A stretch of DNA of 64,000 nucleotides from an uncultured Candidatus Thioglobus sp. (GTDB taxonomy: Bacteria; Pseudomonadota; Gammaproteobacteria; PS1; Pseudothioglobaceae). Both the position numbers and the translations under genes were made by a program. The DNA lies in assembly GCA_905618925.1 (NCBI GenBank), contig CAJQTG010000021.1, forward strand, positions 1-64,000. Direction: 5' to 3'. Of the stretch, positions 19,766 to 29,533 are shown piece by piece. Numbering within the stretch: the stretch's first letter is position 1; the number at the start of each line of letters is the position of its first letter. A model generated the notes under the pieces. It had not been told where the DNA came from and did no database searches. It saw only the letters and a list, made by a program, of their open reading frames with translations.

Positions 19766-20662
19766 TTATAGATATTTTTCAGCCTTTGTATTCTCAATTA
19801 CAAACTGTTTAAATCTCCTTGCAATTGGAGACAACTCTGCGTCTGCATGATGAACTATATGCCACTGTCTGACAATCGGAAAGGGGTCAACATTTAGCTG
19901 CCTAATAATATTATTTTTAAGTTGAAGATTCACAGAATGCATCGAAACAAAACCAATCCCTAATCCTGCTTGAACAGCCTCAACAATGGCTTCATTCGAG
20001 TTAATTTGAATATCTGAATTAAAATTTAAACCTGTAAACTTTTCAATTGTTATGCGAGTGCCTGAACCAACTTCTCTTGTAAGTAAAGTCTCCTTGGCTA
20101 AATCTTTAATTGTGACTCTTTTTTTATTTAACAGTTCATTCTCAGGGTGAGCGATTGCAATTAAAGGGTTTTTCATAAATGCCTGAGAAATTAATGGAAT
20201 ATTTTTTGGAGGCTCTCCCATTATTACTAGGTCAGCATTGTTATTTTTTAGGTTGTTAAGAAGCGACTGCCTATTTGTAACATCGATGTAGAAAGTCATT
20301 TTAGGAAACTCTTTTTTAAACTTTGCGAGTAAGGCGCTAATAAATGAATTTGCAGTGGTTGCAACTGCTATTTGAAGGTGGCCAGAATCTGGGCTGAGTA
20401 TTTCATCTATTTCAAGTTTTGAATTTTCAAGTGTACTGATAGTTTTTACTGCAGTTTCATAAAGCTTTTTTCCAATAAATGTAGCGCTAATTTTTTTTCC
20501 ATTAATATCAAATAATTTTGCTCCAATACTTTCTTGAAGCTGTTGTATCTGCATATATACTGCAGGCTGAGTGATATGGAGCTCTTTGCTTGCGCTTGTA
20601 AATCCGCCTAATCTAATGACTGATTCATAGCTATAGAGTTGTTTTAATGTATAATTAATCAT
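19766..20662 (-). CDS. cbbR: LysR-family regulator, CbbR-like, divergent from cbbL
   Basis: N-terminal LysR HTH (YESVIRLGGFTSASKELHITQPAVYMQIQQLQ); divergent to RuBisCO operon. Confidence 0.85.
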   Translation of the reverse strand: MINYTLKQLYSYESVIRLGGFTSASKELHITQPAVYMQIQQLQESIGAKLFDINGKKISATFIGKKLYETAVKTISTLENSKLEIDEILSPDSGHLQIAVATTANSFISALLAKFKKEFPKMTFYIDVTNRQSLLNNLKNNNADLVIMGEPPKNIPLISQAFMKNPLIAIAHPENELLNKKRVTIKDLAKETLLTREVGSGTRITIEKFTGLNFNSDIQINSNEAIVEAVQAGLGIGFVSMHSVNLQLKNNIIRQLNVDPFPIVRQWHIVHHADAELSPIARRFKQFVIENTKAEKYL

Positions 20663-20765
20663 AATATAAATTGATGATTATTTAAATAAATATTATTTTA
20701 CATTATTTATTTCACATACTATAATGATTTCATTTTTATATTAATATTAAACAGGGAGTGCGACT
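20663..20765. promoter_or_regulatory. cbbR-cbbL divergent promoter region with AT-rich dyads
   Basis: 103-bp very AT-rich intergenic with repeated ATTATTTA/TAAATAA motifs; SD AGGGAG before cbbL. Confidence 0.4.
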
Positions 20766-22187
20766 ATGGCTAAGAAAGGTTACGATGCAGGTGTAAAGGA
20801 ATACCGCGATACATATTGGATGCCCGAGTATGAGCCAAAAGATACTGATATTCTTGCATGCTTTAAAATTACGCCACAACCAGGCGTTCCAAGAGAAGAG
20901 GTTGCAGCAGCCGTTGCAGCTGAATCTTCAACAGGAACTTGGACTACGGTATGGACTGACCTGTTAACAGATCTTGATCACTATAAAGGACGCGCCTATC
21001 GTATTGAAGACGTGCCAGGATCAGACGATGCAATTTATGCTTTTATTGCATACCCAATTGATTTATTTGAAGAAGGCTCAATCGTTAATGTTCTTACCTC
21101 TCTTGTAGGAAATGTATTCGGCTTTAAAGCATTAAGAGCGCTTAGACTTGAAGATATTCGTTTTCCGATTGCTTACGTTATGACGTGTGGCGGTCCTCCC
21201 AATGGAATCCAGGTTGAAAGAGATAAAATGAATAAATATGGCCGTCCAATGTTAGGCTGTACTATTAAACCTAAACTTGGCTTATCAGCTAAAAATTATG
21301 GCCGTGCTTGTTACGAAGGACTGCGAGGTGGATTAGACTTTACAAAAGATGATGAAAATGTAAATTCACAGCCTTTCATGCGCTGGAGAGACCGTTTTGG
21401 TTTTGTTCAGGATGCAATTGAAAGGGCTGAAAGAGAAACAGGTGAAAGGAAAGGTCACTACTTAAATGTAACAGCTCCTACGCCTGAAGAGATGTATAAA
21501 AGAGCTGAGTATGCCAAAGAGTTAGGAACTCCAATCATTATGCATGATTTCTTTACGGCAGGCTTTACAGCAAATACAGGGCTTGCAAATTGGTGCCGTG
21601 ATAACGGCTTATTGCTTCATATCCATAGAGCAATGCATGCTGTTGTAGACAGAAATCCAAATCACGGTATTCACTTCAGAGTACTTGCTAAGTGTTTACG
21701 CCTTTCTGGAGGTGATCATATGCACTCAGGAACTGTAGTAGGAAAACTTGAGGGAGATCGTGAGTCTACTTTAGGTTGGATTGATTGTATGCGTGATAGC
21801 TTTATTAAAGAAGATCGCTCAAGAGGTATTTTCTTTGATCAGGACTTTGGCTCAATGCCAGGGATGCTCCCTGTTGCTTCAGGCGGAATTCATGTATGGC
21901 ATATGCCAGCACTTGTGAATATATTTGGTGACGACTCAGTTCTCCAATTTGGCGGCGGAACACTTGGTCATCCATGGGGTAATGCGGCAGGTGCTGCTGC
22001 GAATCGAGTTGCTGTTGAAGCATGTGTTGAAGCAAGGAACGCTGGAAAAGACTTAGAAAAAGAGTCTAAAGAGATTCTTACTAGTGCAGCCAAACACTCA
22101 CCTGAGCTTAAGATTGCAATGGAAACATGGAAAGAGATTAAATTTGAGTTTGATACAGTTGATAAGCTAGATATAGTGCACAAGTAA
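20766..22187 (+). CDS. cbbL: RuBisCO large subunit, form I
   Basis: 473 aa; [23 protein letters not shown] active site, KPKLGLS; followed by cbbS. Confidence 0.97.
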   Translation: MAKKGYDAGVKEYRDTYWMPEYEPKDTDILACFKITPQPGVPREEVAAAVAAESSTGTWTTVWTDLLTDLDHYKGRAYRIEDVPGSDDAIYAFIAYPIDLFEEGSIVNVLTSLVGNVFGFKALRALRLEDIRFPIAYVMTCGGPPNGIQVERDKMNKYGRPMLGCTIKPKLGLSAKNYGRACYEGLRGGLDFTKDDENVNSQPFMRWRDRFGFVQDAIERAERETGERKGHYLNVTAPTPEEMYKRAEYAKELGTPIIMHDFFTAGFTANTGLANWCRDNGLLLHIHRAMHAVVDRNPNHGIHFRVLAKCLRLSGGDHMHSGTVVGKLEGDRESTLGWIDCMRDSFIKEDRSRGIFFDQDFGSMPGMLPVASGGIHVWHMPALVNIFGDDSVLQFGGGTLGHPWGNAAGAAANRVAVEACVEARNAGKDLEKESKEILTSAAKHSPELKIAMETWKEIKFEFDTVDKLDIVHK

Positions 22188-22236
22188 TGTATCGATCAAC
22201 TTTTATTACAAGAAAAACTAATATAAGGAAAATATT

Positions 22237-22596
22237 ATGAGTAAAGTTCAAGACTACCCATCACGCCTTGGCGATAATTCAAGCAGAAAATTTGAAACAT
22301 TTTCATATTTACCTGCAATGAGTGATAAGCAAATTCGTCAACAAGTACAGTATATTGTTGACCAGGGTTACAACCCTGGCGTAGAGCATACTGAAGTTGA
22401 AAATGCTATGGAAAATTACTGGTATATGTGGAAACTTCCTTTATTTGGTGAGACAGATGTTGATACAATTCTTGCTGAATGTAAGGAATGCCATGATGCT
22501 AACCCAGACAACCATGTTCGACTAATTGGTTATGATAATTATGCTCAATCACAGGGCGCTTCAATGGTTATTTACAGAGGCAAAGGATTTAAATAA
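22237..22596 (+). CDS. cbbS: RuBisCO small subunit
   Basis: 119 aa; [32 protein letters not shown]. Confidence 0.96.
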   Translation: MSKVQDYPSRLGDNSSRKFETFSYLPAMSDKQIRQQVQYIVDQGYNPGVEHTEVENAMENYWYMWKLPLFGETDVDTILAECKECHDANPDNHVRLIGYDNYAQSQGASMVIYRGKGFK

Positions 22597-22626
22597 TCAA
22601 GTAAAATTAGGTAAGCTTGATTGGAT

Positions 22627-22657
22627 AAACCCCTGTCTAAGTGCAGGGGTTTTTTTT
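22627..22657 (+). terminator. Intrinsic terminator between cbbS and cbbQ
   Basis: AAACCCCTG tctaagtg CAGGGGTTTTTTTT. Confidence 0.85.
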
Positions 22658-22673
22658 GAAAAGGATATAAAAA

Positions 22674-23477
22674 ATGAATGAATTAGACCAATACAAAATT
22701 GCAAAAGAACCCTTTTACCAACCTCAAAATGATGAAATAGATATGTATACCGCTGCGTATATGAATCGTATGCCAGTAATGTTGAAAGGCCCAACTGGGT
22801 GTGGTAAGTCTAGGTTTGTAGAATATATGGCGTATAAATTAGGTAAGCCTTTAATTACAGTTGCTTGCAATGAAGATATGTCAGCTAGTGATTTAGTAGG
22901 GAGATTTCTTCTTGATAAGGAAGGTACAATTTGGAAAGATGGTCCTCTTGCAATGGCTGCTCGTTATGGCGGCATTTGCTATCTAGATGAGGTCGTAGAA
23001 GCCAGGCAAGATACAACTGTTGTGATTCATCCCCTGACAGATTATCGCCGTACTTTACCGCTCGATAAGAAAGGTGAGTTGATTGAAGCGCATCCTGACT
23101 TCCAATTGGTTATATCTTATAACCCTGGCTATCAAAATTTAATGAAAGATCTTAAGCAATCAACTAAGCAAAGATTTTGTGGTTTTAACTTTCAATACCC
23201 AGATGAAAAAACTGAGGCACATATTATTTCTAAGGAATCTGGTGTTGATCCAAAAATAGCATTGAAACTAGTCCAAATTGCTCAAAGAGCTAGAAATCTT
23301 GTTGGTCATGGGCTGGATGAGGGAATATCAACTAGATTATGTATCTATGCAGGACAATTAATTGCTAACAAGGTTAACGAAAAGTCTGCCTGTAAAATTG
23401 CAATGGTTAATCCTATTACTGATGACTTAGATATTGTCGATACTCTTAATGCTGCTATTGACACTTTTTTTGATTAA
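22674..23477 (+). CDS. cbbQ: CbbQ (AAA+ MoxR-type RuBisCO activase component)
   Basis: GPTGCGKSRFVEYMA Walker A, CYLDEVVEAR; 267 aa, adjacent to cbbO. Confidence 0.93.
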   Translation: MNELDQYKIAKEPFYQPQNDEIDMYTAAYMNRMPVMLKGPTGCGKSRFVEYMAYKLGKPLITVACNEDMSASDLVGRFLLDKEGTIWKDGPLAMAARYGGICYLDEVVEARQDTTVVIHPLTDYRRTLPLDKKGELIEAHPDFQLVISYNPGYQNLMKDLKQSTKQRFCGFNFQYPDEKTEAHIISKESGVDPKIALKLVQIAQRARNLVGHGLDEGISTRLCIYAGQLIANKVNEKSACKIAMVNPITDDLDIVDTLNAAIDTFFD

Positions 23478-23486
23478 GGATTAGTA

Positions 23487-25850
23487 ATGAGTGTGGTTCA
23501 ACTTTCGGATTTTGAACAAAAGTTTCGAAATTCCTCTGACATTCTTCATGATGCGCTTGCAGGGAGCTTTGTTGAAGCCTCTAAGGTAATGTCGCCAAAT
23601 GGACTTAAAGTCTATTTAGATGGTGCTGGTGCGCTTCATGCAATGGGTAAAGGTGAGGACATGGTTATCTCTTTCTTGGAAGAGACGCCTATGGTCGTTA
23701 GGGAGGTTGGTGAGTCCATAATTGGTGAGATTGTATTTTCAATTATGAAAATGTCTTCACAAACATCCTCTTCTGTTTTGGTGCTGATGATTGCAAGCCT
23801 TCCAAACGTTGCAAGGCGGATGAGTGACTTTGATTTATTAAAAGGCTACCTTAGGTTAATGGAGCGAATGATAGCTCTAGCCCCTAGAGGCATGAGGCCA
23901 ATGCTAAATAATATTGATCAGTTGACTAGTAAGCTTACTCTTGGGGGCCTAAGAAGGTGGGTTCTTTATGGAGCTGAATCATTTAAACGAGATTTCAAAG
24001 CTCAAATCGCCTATTTTGAATTAAGTAGTGCAGAATCAATGCAAATACTTGAGCAAGAGAGGCGAGGAACGCTATTTATTGATAATCAAAGAAAGTTGCA
24101 GTTTTATCTTAGAGCGTTTTATAATCGTGATTTTTTTCTACGACCTACATCAGGTGACTACGAAACTAAGAAAGGTCTAAGGCCTTATATTGAATATGGA
24201 GTTATGCATATTCCAGATGCTTATGATGACTATAAGCATGCTTCTGGAAGAATTGTTCCTGGTATTGACTGTTATAGGGCAGTTTGTGCTCATGCCGCAG
24301 CTCATATTATGGAAACTAGGGTTGCTTTTAAAGGGGATGACTTAAATCCATTACAAGTTGCATGCGTTTCTCTAATAGAAGACTTAAGAGTAGAGCTAAA
24401 TACTTTAAAAAAATTTCCAGGTATGAAAAAAACTTGGATTGCGCTTCATCCTGATGATGAAGACTTAAAGGATTTAAATCCTTTTATAGTAGATCTGGTT
24501 GATTTTTCAAGGGCCGCATTAGATCAAAAATACACTGCAAAGCAGTCATTTAATAGTGATTTTCTTAAGTTATTTATTAAAAAAATGATCAAAATGCCTG
24601 AGTCATCAGAAATGAGCTATGACTTAGGTATGAAGTATTACGAGCTACTTAAAACTGAAACAGATGTAAAAATAAGCGCTTCCGCTCTTGTATCAACTCC
24701 AATTATATATAGAGATGATAATAGATATATTTGGGAGTATGAAGAGCTTGATTGGCTGTCAGAGGGCAATGATTATGTCCCTGTTAGTCAAAGACAGGTG
24801 CGTAAAAATGTCAATATTATGGAGATGTATAACGAGCTTGATGTTGAAACTGCTGGTGATGATGCGCAGGAAATCTGGACTTTAGAGTCAGAATACTTTC
24901 CTGATGAGCTTGATGGTGTAAGTATTAATGAGGTTGAGGGTAAAGAGCCAGTAAGTGAGCCTTTTCATTACAATGAATGGGATTATCAGCTTCAACTCTA
25001 TCGGCCAAACTGGGCAACTCTGTATGAAAGACGTTTGAGAAAAGGGGATCCAGAGTTAATTAATAAAATTTTAAAAACTCACAAACCTATTGCCAATCAA
25101 CTTAAAAATGCGATTGACCGAATGCAGCCTCAAGGTCTCATAAAACTAAAGAAACAGCAAGAAGGAAGTGAGCTTGATCTTGATGCATGCGTAACAGCTT
25201 TAGCAGATATTAGATCTGGCATAACCCCATCTGACAGGATTTATGTAAAGAAAGTGCAACATATTAGAGATGTCTCTGTTAACTTATTAATGGACTTATC
25301 TGAATCTACCAATGATATGGTTATTGGAAGTGATAAAACAATTTTGGAGCTAATGAAAGAGTCAACTTCATTACTTTCATGGGCAATTGACAAGATTGGA
25401 GATAATTTAACTATTTCAGGATTTGCATCGGATTCAAGACATGATGTTCAGTACTATCGCTTTAAGCCATTTCATTATAGTTTTAATGATGAAGTAAAGG
25501 GCCGATTGGCAGGAATAAAAGGTGGCTTATCAACCAGAATGGGTACTGCAATAAGGCATGCTGGTATAGATTTATTGACCCAATCTTCAGCTAAGAAAAT
25601 TCTTTTGATCTTAACGGATGGAGAGCCTGCAGATATTGATGTTGATGACCCACAGCATCTTCGTATGGATGCAAAAAAAGCGGTTGAAGAATTGCGAAGT
25701 CATGGAATTATAACTTTTTGTATTAGTTTAGATCCTCACGCTGATGAATATGTTTCAAGAATTTTTGGTAAAAATCGTTTTATGGTAATTGATAATATTC
25801 AAAAATTACCTGAGAGACTTCCTCAATTGTTTATCTCATTAACTAAATGA
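23487..25850 (+). CDS. cbbO: CbbO (VWA-domain RuBisCO activase adaptor)
   Basis: 787 aa; C-terminal VWA with MIDAS DLSES and ILLILTDGEPADIDVDD. Confidence 0.92.
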   Translation: MSVVQLSDFEQKFRNSSDILHDALAGSFVEASKVMSPNGLKVYLDGAGALHAMGKGEDMVISFLEETPMVVREVGESIIGEIVFSIMKMSSQTSSSVLVLMIASLPNVARRMSDFDLLKGYLRLMERMIALAPRGMRPMLNNIDQLTSKLTLGGLRRWVLYGAESFKRDFKAQIAYFELSSAESMQILEQERRGTLFIDNQRKLQFYLRAFYNRDFFLRPTSGDYETKKGLRPYIEYGVMHIPDAYDDYKHASGRIVPGIDCYRAVCAHAAAHIMETRVAFKGDDLNPLQVACVSLIEDLRVELNTLKKFPGMKKTWIALHPDDEDLKDLNPFIVDLVDFSRAALDQKYTAKQSFNSDFLKLFIKKMIKMPESSEMSYDLGMKYYELLKTETDVKISASALVSTPIIYRDDNRYIWEYEELDWLSEGNDYVPVSQRQVRKNVNIMEMYNELDVETAGDDAQEIWTLESEYFPDELDGVSINEVEGKEPVSEPFHYNEWDYQLQLYRPNWATLYERRLRKGDPELINKILKTHKPIANQLKNAIDRMQPQGLIKLKKQQEGSELDLDACVTALADIRSGITPSDRIYVKKVQHIRDVSVNLLMDLSESTNDMVIGSDKTILELMKESTSLLSWAIDKIGDNLTISGFASDSRHDVQYYRFKPFHYSFNDEVKGRLAGIKGGLSTRMGTAIRHAGIDLLTQSSAKKILLILTDGEPADIDVDDPQHLRMDAKKAVEELRSHGIITFCISLDPHADEYVSRIFGKNRFMVIDNIQKLPERLPQLFISLTK

Positions 25851-26107
25851 TGGTTGCTGAAAAAGACGATAATTTAATAGATTTTGATCCAAAATATCCT
25901 TCTATTTTGCCAGATGACTGGAATGAAAAGAATTCTCCGAGTGTTTACGAAATATTAGCTACAACAAATACACTTAAAAGAATGTATGCTGAAAAAGTAA
26001 AAGAGATTGAAGAGGGCGTTACTAGTAATAAACTAGGAGAAGAAGCTTTAAGAAATATTGCTACAAATTATCAAACTATAAAGTCACTTCTTTTCCAATC
26101 ACGTTAG
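25847..26107 (+). CDS. Uncharacterised protein overlapping the cbbO stop
   Basis: 86 aa ORF, ATGA overlap with cbbO, acidic helical; no family recognised. Confidence 0.7.
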   Translation: MMVAEKDDNLIDFDPKYPSILPDDWNEKNSPSVYEILATTNTLKRMYAEKVKEIEEGVTSNKLGEEALRNIATNYQTIKSLLFQSR

Positions 26108-26119
26108 GATGAAAAAATT

Positions 26120-26653
26120 ATGAATCTAAGTCATTTCAATGAAGAGATAACAAGTTTAGACAAAGATTTTTTGCAGTCGATACTAGATGGCTCTGCTCTG
26201 GTGATGGTTGAAGACCAGTCATTGGGCCTGGGAAGTTCAAATGGTGCATTTGTAATTTTTTGGATTGAAGATGAGATGTTTTCTTCAGTTGAAGATTTAA
26301 GAAGTTATTTGGTAGAAGAGTCTGAAGATCTTCACGTGAATTATTACAAACATAGCCCTATTAGTAAGGAGTATTTTGAAGCTAAGTTATCCAGCCTAAT
26401 GGATGAGTATGGCCAGGCTGCATTTGTATCTCAGCAAGGAGGTATGCCAGAGAAAAGCCTTATTAGTTCAAATGGCGATTTATTGGTTTTAACCGAAGAA
26501 GACTATACTTTTAAATATGGCTTATACCTAAACCTTGAAGATAATTTAAGCCCTAAAATCTCAGCCTTAAAGGCAAAAACTTGGCTTCAATCAGGCGCTG
26601 CATATAATGACTATATCGCCGTTAATGTTTTTCGATTTAGTTCAATTGAATAG
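26120..26653 (+). CDS. Uncharacterised protein in the cbbQO cluster
   Basis: 177 aa ORF 12 bp after the preceding gene; no family recognised. Confidence 0.7.
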   Translation: MNLSHFNEEITSLDKDFLQSILDGSALVMVEDQSLGLGSSNGAFVIFWIEDEMFSSVEDLRSYLVEESEDLHVNYYKHSPISKEYFEAKLSSLMDEYGQAAFVSQQGGMPEKSLISSNGDLLVLTEEDYTFKYGLYLNLEDNLSPKISALKAKTWLQSGAAYNDYIAVNVFRFSSIE

Positions 26654-26749
26654 TTATTAAGTATATATTTTTATTGTTTTCAACCAATTCTTTCTAATTA
26701 GCTAGAAAGAAAAAGTAGTATAAAATTAAACGAAAATTATTGGGTAGAC

Positions 26750-28057
26750 ATGACTCAGCATCAAAACTTTTTAAACTCCCTTATTCAGCGTATCCGTATG
26801 GGGCGGTCAAATAAAAAAGTATCCAGTCCTGAAAGTATTATCAAGCTTTGCAATCAGCTAGTCAGTAAAAATGGTGAGGCAACTTTATTCTCTCTTGCAA
26901 AAATAATTTTAGAAGATTTTAATACTCTTGCAGAAGAGCAAAAAAAGTTATTTTTTATACAGTTACTTGACCAGTTTGGCGTCGATCGGCCTATTCTCAA
27001 AAAAGCTCTCATTGAATTAAATATTGATGATGAAAGGCAACTTAGAAAACTTCATCAATTAATTGAGCCAAAGAGTCATGAGCTTCTAAGAAGATTAAAT
27101 CAAGTCCCAAATGGAACTTCAGTGCTTTTAAAGATGAGGGAGTCATTGTTAGAGTGTATTAAAGACTCTCCCGAGCTTAAGTCACTTGATGCTGATTTTG
27201 TTCATTTATTTAAGTCTTGGTTTAATAGAGGATTTTTAAGACTTGAGCGCGTTGATTGGTCAACAAGCGCTAGAGTGTTGGAAAAAATCATGCAGTACGA
27301 AGCTGTCCATGATATTTCAGATTGGGAGGATTTACAAAATAGGGTGGCTGCAGATGACAGAAGGTTGTATGCATTTTTTCACCCTGCACTTCCAGATGAG
27401 CCTCTTATTTTTATTGAGGTTGCATTGATGGACGATACGCCAAATTCAATTATGCCAATACTTGATACAACCGTTAAACCAATTGATCCTTTAAGCGCTA
27501 CAACAGCAGTTTTTTATTCTATCTCTAATTGCCAGATGGGGCTAAAGAGCGTTTCTTTTGGGAGTTTTTTGATTAAACAAGTAGTCACTGAAATTGAGAA
27601 GGAATTCAAACAAATCAAGCATTTTGTTACTCTCTCGCCTGTTCCTGGGCTGAAGAAATGGTCTAACAAAATTAACTTATTAGAAGATAAAGATTTGCCT
27701 GAAAATGTAATTAATGATATCAGCGAATGTTGTAAAAATACTAAGCCAAATCCTTTAGTATTGAATCGACTAACTTATTATTACTTAACTCAAGTTAAAC
27801 GTAAAAATGGTCAAGCTATCAATCCTGTTGCTCATTTCCATCTTGGTAATGGTGCATCTCTTTATAAAATTCATGTAGATGCAAATGTTAATCAGAGTGC
27901 TCTGGATGATTCATGGGGGGTGATGGTTAATTACTTATATGATCTAGAGTCAGTTGCTAAGAACCATGAAGATTATGCAAATCAAGAGCCTGTTGCAGTG
28001 TCACCAAAACTTATAAAATCTATTCAAAATAATAAGAAAAAAATCTTAGCCTATTAA
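26750..28057 (+). CDS. Malonyl-CoA decarboxylase
   Basis: 435 aa; LKSWFNRGFLRLERVDWSTSARVLEKI, HPALPDEPLIFIEVAL, NPVAHFHLGNGA are typical MCD motifs. Confidence 0.92.
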   Translation: MTQHQNFLNSLIQRIRMGRSNKKVSSPESIIKLCNQLVSKNGEATLFSLAKIILEDFNTLAEEQKKLFFIQLLDQFGVDRPILKKALIELNIDDERQLRKLHQLIEPKSHELLRRLNQVPNGTSVLLKMRESLLECIKDSPELKSLDADFVHLFKSWFNRGFLRLERVDWSTSARVLEKIMQYEAVHDISDWEDLQNRVAADDRRLYAFFHPALPDEPLIFIEVALMDDTPNSIMPILDTTVKPIDPLSATTAVFYSISNCQMGLKSVSFGSFLIKQVVTEIEKEFKQIKHFVTLSPVPGLKKWSNKINLLEDKDLPENVINDISECCKNTKPNPLVLNRLTYYYLTQVKRKNGQAINPVAHFHLGNGASLYKIHVDANVNQSALDDSWGVMVNYLYDLESVAKNHEDYANQEPVAVSPKLIKSIQNNKKKILAY

Positions 28058-28221
28058 TTTATTGATTCAATTTCTTTTTCAGGTTCAGTAGACATTCTTA
28101 ACTTATTAGCTAAGAACCAAATTAATCCTACACCTAGTGCCCACCAAATAATTTGCCATGCCCAAATTGAGGCAGGCCGACTAAAAGAGGAACGAGGAGA
28201 GTCAGTGCCTTGTCGCAACCA
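28054..28221 (-). pseudogene. Possible C-terminal remnant of a membrane transporter (or an unannotated small TM protein)
   Basis: Reverse frame between stops: WLRQGTDSPRSSFSRPASIWAWQIIWWALGVGLIWFLANKLRMSTEPEKEIESIN*; no ATG, possible TTG start. Confidence 0.4.
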
Positions 28222-28255
28222 TTAAGTACAAAAATGAATCAATGAGGAATTTATT

Positions 28256-28663
28256 ATGATAAACAAAGAAAAAGGTGTAATTGCAAACGAATCTTATGCT
28301 GAGACAGATGATTATATTACGAGAACTTATGTAATGCCTCTTTTGTTTGATGAAGAATCACGCAGAAAATTAATTTCAGAGCACAGAAACAGCCCTGTTG
28401 GAACTGCTCCATCAAATGGAAGGGCTGCTATAGAGCATAGTCATGACCTTAGAAAGGTGCTTGACAAATTACGAAGAGCGCCTATGGCTGGAAAATATGT
28501 TACTGTTTGTGTACGTATGTTTGAAAAATACAAAATTGGAATCGTATCAGGAATTCGTGGTGTTCCAGTTGATATACAAGAAGAAGTATATTCATCAGAA
28601 GAAGCTTGCGAGCATGCAATTTTTTTAAAAAGAATTGCTAATTTAATGAATCATTACAGTTAG
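28256..28663 (+). CDS. Uncharacterised 135-aa protein downstream of malonyl-CoA decarboxylase
   Basis: ORF with SD (GAGGAA) upstream; no family recognised. Confidence 0.7.
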   Translation: MINKEKGVIANESYAETDDYITRTYVMPLLFDEESRRKLISEHRNSPVGTAPSNGRAAIEHSHDLRKVLDKLRRAPMAGKYVTVCVRMFEKYKIGIVSGIRGVPVDIQEEVYSSEEACEHAIFLKRIANLMNHYS

Positions 28664-28671
28664 GTTTTGGT

Positions 28672-28774
28672 TTCTTGTAATCGTCTTTCCTTTTAATATA
28701 CTATTTTAATTACAGTAATAATCATACTGAATAGTTGCTTTCTCCTGCAGAAATATTAATTACGATTACAAGAA
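28672..28774. repeat. 13-bp perfect inverted repeat pair about 77 bp apart
   Basis: TTCTTGTAATCGT (28672-28684) and ACGATTACAAGAA (28762-28774). Confidence 0.7.
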
Positions 28775-28816
28775 TCACCAATTCTGAATCTAGCTAGAGG
28801 TTGTGACGACAGCCTA

Positions 28817-29503
28817 TTAATTTAATAGGTTATATGCCAAACTAACAACACTAAACAGCACTATCTGGTGTGTTAGGTAGATAATTAGAGCGTGCTTTCC
28901 TATTACCTCAAGCCAATTTAATCGAAATATAAATATTTTCTGATAATAAGGATAATGCCCTAGATAAATTCCAATAAAGACAAAGGATAGCCATGGGAAT
29001 AGAGGGTAATAATCAACACTACCAAGTGGTAAATAAGGTTCAAGGAGGTATGAAATAAAACTAAGGTTAGGTTGGTCAAAAATCGAACCAATAAGAATTA
29101 ACGCGGCAATCAGCAAGGAGATCTTAGGAAGATTTACAAAGGAAATTGCTATGATAGTGGAAAACCAAATTAAATGAAGGATCCCAAAATAAACCCACCC
29201 ATCAGGAAACATTACGTAAGTTCCAGCTGAAATGAGTAGAGCAGCTATTCCTAAATACATTAAGCGTTTAAGAAATTTTTTAAAATTAATACCTTTACTA
29301 TGAGCAATAACTAAGCTAATTCCAACAGCGCTTAAGAAAAGAAATACAATCAAGCAGCGCCATGCTATTCCAGCCCAATGAGTAAATAATGGGATCTGAG
29401 AAAAGCCAAAAGAATTAAGATCATAAATAAAGTGAAAAGCAATCATCATAATGATTGCAATGCCACGCATTAAATCAAGTGCTGAATCTCTTGTGCTAGT
29501 CAT
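28817..29503 (-). CDS. DUF1624/heparan-alpha-glucosaminide N-acetyltransferase-like membrane protein
   Basis: 228 aa; RDSALDLMRGIAIIMMIAFHFIYDL, multi-TM. Confidence 0.75.
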   Translation of the reverse strand: MTSTRDSALDLMRGIAIIMMIAFHFIYDLNSFGFSQIPLFTHWAGIAWRCLIVFLFLSAVGISLVIAHSKGINFKKFLKRLMYLGIAALLISAGTYVMFPDGWVYFGILHLIWFSTIIAISFVNLPKISLLIAALILIGSIFDQPNLSFISYLLEPYLPLGSVDYYPLFPWLSFVFIGIYLGHYPYYQKIFIFRLNWLEVIGKHALIIYLTHQIVLFSVVSLAYNLLN

Positions 29504-29533
29504 CGTTCGTTTGTTATTTAAGAGGCAATAAAT

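Noticed and set aside
21805-22183. Minus-strand ORFs (76 and 71 aa) within cbbL
   Set aside because: Antisense to a highly conserved coding region; low-complexity shadow translation.
22597-22794. 65-aa minus ORF across the cbbS-cbbQ gap
   Set aside because: Runs through the terminator hairpin and into cbbQ; best explained by chance.
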